Shown here: positions 41,803-49,137 of the stretch, piece by piece
Layout: each line of letters starts with the position of its first letter
Numbering within the stretch: position 1 is the stretch's first letter
NCBI GenBank assembly: GCA_040398465.1
Contig: JBBAUA010000012.1
Coordinates: 1-64,000 of the forward strand
Origin: UBA7672 sp040398465
GTDB taxonomy: Bacteria > Pseudomonadota > Alphaproteobacteria > Caulobacterales > Hyphomonadaceae
Length of the DNA: 64,000 bases
Reading direction: 5' to 3'
Notes under the pieces: model-generated
What the model saw: only the letters and a program-made list of their open reading frames with translations
The model's database searches: none
What the model was told of the DNA's origin: nothing
Position numbers and translations under genes: made by a program

Positions 41803-43923
41803 ATGATGCTCCGGAACCTTGCGCTCGCCGCATCCGTCCTCGCGCTTGCCAGCTGCATGACGGCCTCGGAAACCACGGGCACAACCAGCGCAGGTTATGA
41901 CGCACGCATCATTCGCGACTCGTTCGGCGTCCCGCACATCTATGGCAAACGCAACGCCGACGTGGCCTTCGGTCTCGCCTACGCCCACGCTGAAGACGAC
42001 TGGAAGAACATTGAGGAAGTGATCCGCGCCAGTCGCGGCACGCTCTCCGAAATCGTCGGGGACTCTGGCGCCAAGTCCGATGACTTCATCCTCGCCCTCG
42101 GCATGACTGCAATCGTCGCGCGCGATTACGACGCGCAGACATCCGCCAAGGCAAAGTCCGTCGCCGAGGGCTATGCCGCCGGCCTCAACCTGTGGTGCGA
42201 AAAGAACCCCACGACCAATTGCGCCCGCACCACGCCCATCACCGGTCGCGACATCATCGCCGGTTTCGTCAACCGCCCGCTCTCCTTCTATGGCCTCGAG
42301 GCGGAAGTCGACGCCCTGCTCTCCGGCCGCGCCAACATGCAGATGTCGACGAAGTCAACGCGCCGGGCATTCCTCGACATCACGGACGATGTCGAACTCG
42401 GCTCAAACGGCCTCGCCGTCGCTCCCTCGCGCTCCGCCGATGGCCACACGCGTCTCGCCGCCAACTCGCACCAGCCCTATGAAGGCCGTGTCGCCTGGTA
42501 CGAGGCTCGGCTGAAATCCGAAGAAGGCATCGACCTTGTCGGCGGCCTCTTCCCGGGCACGCCCATCCTGCTCACCGCCGTCGGCCCCAACATTGGCTGG
42601 GCCGCCACCGTCAACAAGCCGGACCTCTACGACACGTTCAAGCTCGTGGTCGACGACGAGAAGAACCCAACCAAGTATCGCATGGACGGCCAGTGGAAGG
42701 ATCTGGTGCGCAACCCGATCCGGTACAATGTCCTGCGCAACGGCGCGCTCGTTCCGGTCGAGCGCATGGGCTACACCTCCGAACACGGCGCGGTCTATGT
42801 GCTCGACTCGGGCGCTTACGCGGTCTCCTTCGTCGGCAAGGGCGACTTCGCCCATCTCGACCAGTATCTCGCCATGAACATGGCGAAGACGATCGACGAC
42901 TGGCGCGCCGCCCAGGTGAAGTACAACGATATTCCATCGGTGAACTACATCGTCGGGGACTCGAAAGGCGGCATCGCCTATTTCTGGAACGCCCACATGC
43001 CCAAGCGCGTCCCTGGCTGGGACCGGACGAAAATCCTCCCGGGCGACATCTCCGAAACACTCTGGAAGGGCTGGGAGCCAGTCGAAGCCCTGCCCTCCGT
43101 CATCCGCCCGAAGTCAGGCTACATCGTCAACGCCAATCACTCACCGCTTCTCGTCTCAGGGCCGCAGGACAATCCGAAGGCCGAGAATTATCCCACGGAC
43201 TTTGCCCTCGACACGCTGGTCACCAATCGCGGCCTGCGCGCGCAGGAGCTCTACAGCAGCGACACATCGATCACGCGAGACGAGTTCTTCGCCTACAAGA
43301 TGGACGACAAGTATTCCGCCGGCAGCAATGTAATGAAGATGCAGGCGGACCTCCGGAGCGTCGATCCCGGCAATGACGCCGACCTCAAGGCCGCGCTCGA
43401 CGTGGTGGCGGCGTGGAACGGCTCCGCCGACATGCAGAACCGCAACGCCGCGCTCGCCATCTTCACCGGCCAGGCCGCGATGGGCAGCCAGATGCACGAC
43501 ACGTACGATCGCGCCAAGGCGCTCGCAGCCCTGAAAGCCACTGCAACGCAGCTGAAGGCCGCCACCGGCCGCATCGATCCGAAATGGAGCGAAGTCAGCC
43601 GCGTCGCACGCGGCGCCAAGTCGTGGCCGACCGACGGCGGCCCCGACACGCTGCGCGCGATGTACGCGGCCGGCGATCTCGCCACGCAGAAATTCCGCTC
43701 CGGCCGCGCCGGCGACACCTATGTCGCGATCGCCGACTGGGCGCCCGATGGGACCTATACGATCGACACGATCCATCAGTATGGCTCGGCAACGCTCGAC
43801 GCGTCCTCGCCGCACTATGCGGATCAGGCGCCGATCTTCGCAGAGAAAAAATGGAAGCAGCCGCCGATGAAGCTGGACGACCTGCTGAAGCAGGCGACGC
43901 GCGACTACCGCGTCAGCGAGTAG
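41803..43923 (+). CDS. Penicillin amidase-type acylase, lipoprotein (PvdQ-like Ntn hydrolase)
   Basis: The 706-residue protein has a lipoprotein signal (MMLRNLALAASVLALASC). A small alpha chain (GVPHIYGKRNADVAFGLAYAHAEDDW) is followed by the beta chain beginning at the Ntn Ser in ELGSNGLAVAPSRSADG, then LLTAVGPNIGWAATV. Autoproteolysis before that Ser is expected. Homologues cleave acyl-homoserine lactones, siderophore precursors or beta-lactams; the substrate is not decidable here. It lies in the periplasm or cell surface and forms a single transcription unit. Confidence 0.85.
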   Translation: MMLRNLALAASVLALASCMTASETTGTTSAGYDARIIRDSFGVPHIYGKRNADVAFGLAYAHAEDDWKNIEEVIRASRGTLSEIVGDSGAKSDDFILALGMTAIVARDYDAQTSAKAKSVAEGYAAGLNLWCEKNPTTNCARTTPITGRDIIAGFVNRPLSFYGLEAEVDALLSGRANMQMSTKSTRRAFLDITDDVELGSNGLAVAPSRSADGHTRLAANSHQPYEGRVAWYEARLKSEEGIDLVGGLFPGTPILLTAVGPNIGWAATVNKPDLYDTFKLVVDDEKNPTKYRMDGQWKDLVRNPIRYNVLRNGALVPVERMGYTSEHGAVYVLDSGAYAVSFVGKGDFAHLDQYLAMNMAKTIDDWRAAQVKYNDIPSVNYIVGDSKGGIAYFWNAHMPKRVPGWDRTKILPGDISETLWKGWEPVEALPSVIRPKSGYIVNANHSPLLVSGPQDNPKAENYPTDFALDTLVTNRGLRAQELYSSDTSITRDEFFAYKMDDKYSAGSNVMKMQADLRSVDPGNDADLKAALDVVAAWNGSADMQNRNAALAIFTGQAAMGSQMHDTYDRAKALAALKATATQLKAATGRIDPKWSEVSRVARGAKSWPTDGGPDTLRAMYAAGDLATQKFRSGRAGDTYVAIADWAPDGTYTIDTIHQYGSATLDASSPHYADQAPIFAEKKWKQPPMKLDDLLKQATRDYRVSE

Positions 43924-43932
43924 AGGCGCCGG

Positions 43933-44538
43933 CTACTTCGCCGCGCGCTTCTCGAGTTCCTCAAGTCGCGCCCGCAGCGCCTTCAGCTCGTCCGCATCGC
44001 TCGCGGCTGACGGCTCCGCTTTCTTCGGCGCAGGCGTCGCCATGCCAGGCATAGCCGGCATTGCGCCTGTCCAGAAGCCGGCAAGCCGCTTCTGGAATTC
44101 GCCCTGCATCGCCTGCATCGCAGCCGGGTCGAACACATTCCATTGCGGCATGGCGCCAGACATTGCGCCGGTCATCTGGCTCGCCAGTTGTTCCTGCTGG
44201 GCGCGGATGAAGGCCACGGACTGCTCGAACAACCCAGTCATCATCTCGGACGTCTTCGACTGGTGCATCCGGATCATGTCCATCATCAGGTCGGCGGAAA
44301 GCACTGCGCCGGATGCCTGCCCCTCCTGCTCCATGATGATCTGCAGCAGAACCTGCCGCGTAACGTCCTCGCCCGTCTCGGTGTCCTCGACGCGGATGTT
44401 CGCGCCCTTGCGCACCATCTCGGCCACTTCCGGCAGGCGCACATAGCTCGACGCATTCTTGTTGTAGAGCTTGCGGCTCGGATACCGCCGCAGCTCGACG
44501 TTTTCACCTTCGCTCATGTCCTGGTCCCGACGCGCCAT
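43933..44538 (-). CDS. phaR: Polyhydroxyalkanoate synthesis repressor PhaR
   Basis: The 201-residue DNA-binding protein has the PHB/PHA accumulation regulator domain at its N-terminus: LRRYPSRKLYNKNASSYVRL then VEDTETGEDVTRQVLLQII. The C-terminal part is Met, Gln and Ala-rich (SQMTGAMSGAMPQ) and ends in a coiled coil. PhaR binds PHA granules and represses phasin and synthase genes; phaC and the phasin gene lie just upstream on the other strand. It is 9 bases after the alpha/beta hydrolase gene. Confidence 0.95.
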   Translation of the reverse strand: MARRDQDMSEGENVELRRYPSRKLYNKNASSYVRLPEVAEMVRKGANIRVEDTETGEDVTRQVLLQIIMEQEGQASGAVLSADLMMDMIRMHQSKTSEMMTGLFEQSVAFIRAQQEQLASQMTGAMSGAMPQWNVFDPAAMQAMQGEFQKRLAGFWTGAMPAMPGMATPAPKKAEPSAASDADELKALRARLEELEKRAAK

Positions 44539-44547
44539 GTCCCGTTC

Positions 44548-45402
44548 CTATCCCGCAAGCCAGGCATTCACGGCGGCGTAGAATGCGTCCGGCTTGTCCA
44601 GCATCACATAGTGGCGCGCATCATCGATGCGCTGCCGCCGTCCCTGGACCAGGCCCGCATACGAAGACGCGTACACCTGATCGAGACTCATCTTCGAGGC
44701 CGGGCTCACCCGGTCCCACGCATAGATCACATCCACCGGCGCCTTGATCCGCTGCAGGTCGCCCCTCAGATCTGTCACCATCACCTCGGCCATCACGTCA
44801 GCCGTCACGGCCCGGTCGGATGTCAGCCCCCAGCGCACGACGCGCTCAAGTAGCTCAGGGCTGGTAACCAGTTTCTCGCTGGTGCGGCGGGTGTCGTCCT
44901 GATGCTGGGCCTTGGACTTCTCGAAATAGCTGCGTCGCGAATGCTGGGCGAGCGGCGCCATGGATGTGGCGGTGGCGAAGGGGGTGATCAGCATCGAGAA
45001 GAAGGCCGGCACATCGACCACCATCAGCCGGTCGACGACATCGGCATGATCCCGGGCGAGCATAAGGGAAACAAGCCCGCCCATCGAATGGCCAACCACG
45101 GGCACCGGCCCGACGCGAAGCGACCGGATGTATCCGGCCAGCGCATCGGCCACGGGCTTCAGAAAATTCATCGGGCTGCGAAAGGCGCTCGGCGCCAGTC
45201 CGGCAAAGCCCCGCATGTGGATCATATGCACGCGAATTCCGGGAAGCGATGGGGCCGCGTCCTCCCAGCATTCCGGCGAGGCGGCAAGGCCGTGGATGAA
45301 CACGACGTCGCGTCCGGAGCCGGCAACGGAGCTTGTAATCAGCTCGCCTTCCCAGCGGGGAACGTCGCGCTTCATCCAGCGTGCAAGTGAGCCAAGCTGC
45401 AT
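44548..45402 (-). CDS. Alpha/beta hydrolase next to phaR and phaC
   Basis: The 284-residue cytoplasmic hydrolase has VVFIHGLAASPECW (HG oxyanion), VVGHSMGGLVSLML (nucleophile elbow) and ARHYVMLDKPDAF (His region). It may be a thioesterase or esterase working with PHA metabolism, inferred only from position. phaR follows 9 bases later. An alternative start at 45375 exists but lacks a ribosome-binding site. Confidence 0.75.
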   Translation of the reverse strand: MQLGSLARWMKRDVPRWEGELITSSVAGSGRDVVFIHGLAASPECWEDAAPSLPGIRVHMIHMRGFAGLAPSAFRSPMNFLKPVADALAGYIRSLRVGPVPVVGHSMGGLVSLMLARDHADVVDRLMVVDVPAFFSMLITPFATATSMAPLAQHSRRSYFEKSKAQHQDDTRRTSEKLVTSPELLERVVRWGLTSDRAVTADVMAEVMVTDLRGDLQRIKAPVDVIYAWDRVSPASKMSLDQVYASSYAGLVQGRRQRIDDARHYVMLDKPDAFYAAVNAWLAG

Positions 45403-45521
45403 GGGCGAAGGAATCTCCGGTTACGGTCGGACGGCAGTGAGCAGCTGCAGCAGCCCCAAAAGCCCGTGTACACGGGTCCTTTCGAATTACGAAGCCCGGA
45501 ATTGCCGCAGGGCGGCGAAAC

Positions 45522-45540
45522 TTGCCGCGGCGCCGCGTAA
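45522..45540. promoter_or_regulatory. Candidate PhaR operator upstream of phaC
   Basis: TTGCCGCGGCGCCGCGTAA resembles TTGCCGCGCCGCGGCATTA in front of the phasin gene (48349-48367). Both are partly palindromic GC-rich sites behind a TTGC start, and both precede genes expected to be under PhaR. Binding is inferred. Confidence 0.3.
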
Positions 45541-45649
45541 ACCGTCGCCCCGGTTTCCGCCAGCGCGCAGAAAACCTTTTCAACATATGGCGTTTGACGG
45601 GTTCCCGGGCGGTGTTACCTATCGAACAGGAAACGTTTTCGGACACATC

Positions 45650-47434
45650 ATGAACGACCAGACGAGCTCTCTCGGCGCGTTCGAATTGAGCCAGAACTTC
45701 CAACGCATCAACTTCCTCCTGCAGCGACTTTTTCTCGCCGTCTCCCGCCGCGAAGTTCGCAATCCGGGTGTCGAAGGCCCCGGCCAGCCGCTCCTCCTGC
45801 GCGCGGCCGCGGGCCAGATGCAGAGCTGGATGTCGAATCCGATGAAGACGTTCAGCTCGCAGCTGCAATTCTGGCAAAACACGACCGCACTCTACGCCGA
45901 ACTCACGCAAGCGATGCTGTCCGGCGCCCAGCGCATGCCGAAGGCGGAGGCCGAGCCAGCCGATGCGCGCTTCGCGGATGACGAGTGGAGCAAGCACCCT
46001 TTTTTCTACTACCTGAAGCGCCAGTACCAGATCATGTCGGCCTATCTGGAAACTCTCGCCGACACGGCGTCAGAGGGCGAAGACGAGAAGCACTCGGAGC
46101 AGATCCACTTTTTCACGCACCAACTGGTGGACATGTTTTCGCCTGCGAACTTCCTTGCCTCCAACCCGGTGGCAATCAAGAAGGCGGTCGAAACCAATGG
46201 CCGATCGCTTGTCGAGGGTCTCGAGAATCTCGTGAAGGATCTGGAGCGCAATGGCGGCGACCTTCTTGTCACGCTGTCCGATCCGGAAGCCTTCAAGGTC
46301 GGCGAAACGCTCGCCACCACGAAGGGCCACGTCATCCACGAAACCCCGCTGTTCCAGCTGATCCGCTACGAGCCGGCGACAGAGAAGGTCTACGCCCGCC
46401 CGCTCCTGCTGATCCCGCCCTGGATCAACAAGTTCTACATTCTCGACCTGCAGCCGAAATCGTCGCTGGTGAAATGGCTCACCGAACAGGGCTTCGCCGT
46501 CTACATCGTCAGCTGGAAGAATCCGCGCGAGGAACTGCGCACTGCTGGCATGGATACCTATGTGCTCGAAGGCGTCATCCCGGCGATGCACAAGGTGGAT
46601 GAGCTGCACGGCAAGGACGGCATCAATGTCGTCGGCTATTGCATCGGCGGCACCACGCTCGCGCTCTCGCAGGCCTGGCTCGCAAAGACAAGGCAGGACA
46701 ACCCGGCCAGGTCCTGCACCTTCTTCACCGCCCTCACCGATTTCGAGGATCCGGGCCCGCTCAAATCCTTCATCGACGAAGGCTTCATCGCGGGCATCAT
46801 GATCGAAGCCCAGCGCAAGGGTTATCTCGACCAGCGCATCATGGCGCGGACGTTCAGCTATTTGCGCCCGAACGATCTGGTCTACGGGCCGGCCGTGAAA
46901 GCCTACCTGCTCGGCGAAGCGCGTCCCAAGTTCGACCTGCTGTTCTGGAACGAGGACTCAACACGCCTGCCCGAGCGGATGGCGCAGGAATACCTGACCC
47001 ATCTCTACCGCGACAACGTTTTCGCAAACGGCGCGTTCGAGATCGAAGGCGCCAAGGTCGGCCTCGATGACATCAAGGTCCCTCACTACGTCGTCGCCTG
47101 CGAGAAGGACCACATCGCGCCGTGGACCGCCTCGTTCAAAGGACTGTCGCGGCTGAAGGGTGGTGGGCGATTCGTGCTGGCGCAGTCCGGCCACATCGCG
47201 GGCATCGTGAACCACCCGGACAAGAAGAAGTACGGTTACTGGGTAAGCGATGCAGACCCTGGCGAGGACCTCGACGCCTGGCGGACGGGAACCGAAGCGC
47301 ATGATGGCTCGTGGTGGCCGGATTGGGCAGAGTGGCTCGGCAAGCGGTCCGGCAAGAAGGTGTCCGCAGCGGATAGCTTCCCTGAAACCACCCCACGCCT
47401 CGAGCCGGCGCCCGGCCGGTACGTGCGCGAGTAG
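45650..47434 (+). CDS. phaC: Class I polyhydroxyalkanoate synthase
   Basis: The 594-residue synthase polymerises 3-hydroxyacyl-CoA to PHA at the granule surface. The lipase-like box is GYCIGGTTLALSQ with the nucleophile Cys at residue 331. Typical stretches are LIPPWINKFYILDLQPKSSL, VYIVSWKNPREELR and DHIAPWTASF, which carries His. The length fits class I. ATG 45650 follows AGGAAACG and was preferred over an upstream in-frame ATG whose extension overlaps the divergent hydrolase. Confidence 0.95.
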   Translation: MNDQTSSLGAFELSQNFQRINFLLQRLFLAVSRREVRNPGVEGPGQPLLLRAAAGQMQSWMSNPMKTFSSQLQFWQNTTALYAELTQAMLSGAQRMPKAEAEPADARFADDEWSKHPFFYYLKRQYQIMSAYLETLADTASEGEDEKHSEQIHFFTHQLVDMFSPANFLASNPVAIKKAVETNGRSLVEGLENLVKDLERNGGDLLVTLSDPEAFKVGETLATTKGHVIHETPLFQLIRYEPATEKVYARPLLLIPPWINKFYILDLQPKSSLVKWLTEQGFAVYIVSWKNPREELRTAGMDTYVLEGVIPAMHKVDELHGKDGINVVGYCIGGTTLALSQAWLAKTRQDNPARSCTFFTALTDFEDPGPLKSFIDEGFIAGIMIEAQRKGYLDQRIMARTFSYLRPNDLVYGPAVKAYLLGEARPKFDLLFWNEDSTRLPERMAQEYLTHLYRDNVFANGAFEIEGAKVGLDDIKVPHYVVACEKDHIAPWTASFKGLSRLKGGGRFVLAQSGHIAGIVNHPDKKKYGYWVSDADPGEDLDAWRTGTEAHDGSWWPDWAEWLGKRSGKKVSAADSFPETTPRLEPAPGRYVRE

Positions 47435-47445
47435 TTTCGCGATCC

Positions 47446-48291
47446 ATGCACCAGGACAGTTCGCATCGTCCCGCCATCTGGGCTTTCGGCGCAGGCTCCC
47501 TGCTTGCGATCATCCTTGGCGCCGCAGTGATGGCGCAGGCCGACATTCCGCTGAGTATCTGGATCCGCAATCCGATCGCTTGGTTCGTTGCCGCAGCTAT
47601 TGGCGCCTTCATGGCCTCGCGCGGCTGGTTCGGGATCGGCGCAATCGTGTTCGCGGTGGTTGTCGTTGGCCTCAGCAATGTCGGCCCAGGGCAGGAAGGC
47701 GTCTTCCGATGGATTGGCGCGGGACCGGTTCAGCTCTACGCAGCGGCCCTTGTCCTGCCCGTCGCGATTGCCGCTTGCACCACCTCCCGCGCGTGGATCG
47801 CCGCCCTCTGTTTCGTCGTCATCGGCGTGGTGATCGCCCGCCAGCCGGACATATCGCAACTGGCTGGGTTTGTAATCGCCAGCGTGATTCTGTTCGCAGC
47901 AGCCTTCCGCTGGATGGGCGCGCTCGCCGCGCTCATCATCGGGGTTGCGCTCGTCGCCTACTGCCTGATGCAGCCTGATCCGCTGCTGCCGGTGCCGCAC
48001 GTCGAGGGCATCCTGCAGCTTGCCTTTGACCAGTCGCTGGTTCTCGGCATCGCAATGGCCACCGCCCTGGGATTGACCGTCGCCTGCCCCTTGCTGCTCC
48101 TGCGCTACGCCGATTTGCGCTGGAGGGCGCTGGCATTATCTGGATACTTGGCGGCGACCACGGTCGCTCCGCTTTTTGGAGCCTACCCGGTTCCGTTGGC
48201 CGGCTATGGCCTCAGCTTCGTCATTGGCTGGGTTCTTGGATTCGCCGCCCTGGCGACCCGCCGGCCGGTTAATTCCCTAACGTCAGCCTAA
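47446..48291 (+). CDS. Polytopic membrane protein of unknown function
   Basis: The 281-residue protein has about nine hydrophobic segments (WAFGAGSLLAIILGAAVMA, ALIIGVALVAYCL, FVIGWVLGFAALA) and few charged loops. No family was recognised. It starts 12 bases after the phaC stop, so it is probably co-transcribed with phaC and lies between phaC and the phasin gene. Confidence 0.65.
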   Translation: MHQDSSHRPAIWAFGAGSLLAIILGAAVMAQADIPLSIWIRNPIAWFVAAAIGAFMASRGWFGIGAIVFAVVVVGLSNVGPGQEGVFRWIGAGPVQLYAAALVLPVAIAACTTSRAWIAALCFVVIGVVIARQPDISQLAGFVIASVILFAAAFRWMGALAALIIGVALVAYCLMQPDPLLPVPHVEGILQLAFDQSLVLGIAMATALGLTVACPLLLLRYADLRWRALALSGYLAATTVAPLFGAYPVPLAGYGLSFVIGWVLGFAALATRRPVNSLTSA

Positions 48292-48348
48292 CTCGAACTT
48301 CGCAGACGCGGCATTTTTTTCGCAGTCGCGGCAAAAACTCCATTGCCT

Positions 48349-48367
48349 TTGCCGCGCCGCGGCATTA
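48349..48367. promoter_or_regulatory. Candidate PhaR operator upstream of the phasin gene
   Basis: TTGCCGCGCCGCGGCATTA lies 40 bases before the phasin ATG and matches the site before phaC at 45522-45540. Immediately upstream are two direct repeats TTCGCAG(A/T)CGCGGCA, with runs of T and A at 48314-48337. PhaR control of phasin genes is known in other bacteria; the site here is inferred. Confidence 0.35.
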
Positions 48368-48407
48368 GATCATGTTCAACGACCGGATAAACCTCTGGAG
48401 ACACCCG

Positions 48408-48839
48408 ATGAACCCGATGACCGATATGTTCGACTTCAACAAGAACATGGAACAATTCACGAAATTCATGCCCGACTTCGCCAATGCCGGCCCGCTCAAG
48501 GCCTTCACCGAAATGCAGGCGAAGTACCGCGCCGTCGCCATCGAAGCGATGAACAAGAACGTCGAGCTGACGACCGCCTGGATGCAGGACGCCGCGAAAG
48601 ACGCGACGACCCTGATGTCGCCGGAAGCCGAGCCGACCGCCTATGCCAAGAAAGCCGGCGAGGTCGCCCAGTCCGCGATGCAGGACATCCCTGCCCGCCT
48701 GTTCGCCTACGCTGAAGTTGCCAAGAAAGCCCAGACGGACCTGCTCGACACGGTTGTCACCCTGACCCCGAAAGCGGTCGAGGAAGCTACCGCGCAGACG
48801 AAGGCCGCTGTGAAGTCCGCCGCCAAGAAAGTCTCTTAA
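48408..48839 (+). CDS. phaP: Phasin family protein
   Basis: The 143-residue amphipathic helical protein has no signal peptide: MNPMTDMFDFNKNMEQFTKF, then AIEAMNKNVELTTAWMQDAA and KKAQTDLLDTVV, ending in an Ala/Lys tail. Phasins coat PHA granules. The start at 48408 follows CTGGAG. The gene lies 116 bases after the membrane-protein gene, behind a repeat-rich leader, and ends before a terminator. Confidence 0.85.
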   Translation: MNPMTDMFDFNKNMEQFTKFMPDFANAGPLKAFTEMQAKYRAVAIEAMNKNVELTTAWMQDAAKDATTLMSPEAEPTAYAKKAGEVAQSAMQDIPARLFAYAEVAKKAQTDLLDTVVTLTPKAVEEATAQTKAAVKSAAKKVS

Positions 48840-48904
48840 GACTCTCTTCGCTGGCCGCGGGTCCGGGCCTCCGGACTCTGCGGGTCTGCTTCTGACACGA
48901 TGAA

Positions 48905-48947
48905 GGGCGCGTTGAGTTGGTAACCCGACTCCGCGCCCGTTTCGTTT
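48905..48947 (+). terminator. Terminator of the phasin gene
   Basis: GGGCGCG (48905-48911) pairs with CGCGCCC (48932-48938), with an inner GAGT/ACTC pair, followed by GTTTCGTTT. It starts 65 bases after the phasin stop. Confidence 0.7.
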
Positions 48948-49058
48948 GCAGCGTGCCTTGTCGAGTAGCCGGAAAGCAGTTCGTGCTGCATCGCACACTC
49001 GCCTCGTGAACCGGCGCATGGCTAACTGACCTTGGCCGATCCACGTAGTTCGTCGGCC

Positions 49059-49090
49059 GCGTAGAGTACGCGTAGAGTACGCGTAGAGTG
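49059..49090. repeat. Three 11-bp tandem repeats
   Basis: GCGTAGAGTAC repeats at 49059-49069, 49070-49080 and 49081-49090, the last truncated by a base change. It lies in the noncoding gap between the phasin terminator and the GGDEF/EAL gene. Confidence 0.85.
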
Positions 49091-49099
49091 ATGGAAAGG

Positions 49100-49125
49100 C
49101 GCGCTTCCTCGAAGCGCGTCTTTCT
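49100..49125. terminator. Possible terminator between phasin and GGDEF/EAL genes
   Basis: CGCGCTTC (49100-49107) pairs with GAAGCGCG (49111-49118), followed by TCTTTCTC on the plus strand and by CCTTTCC on the minus strand. It may end the leftward GGDEF/EAL gene, whose stop is at 49138. Confidence 0.5.
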
Positions 49126-49137
49126 CATGCCTGGCGC

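Noticed and set aside
41092..41806. Open frames of 93 and 141 residues in the gene-free interval after mpl
   Set aside because: They lie largely in dispersed repeat copy A; the matching stretch in copy B has indels that break the frames, so coding is not conserved.
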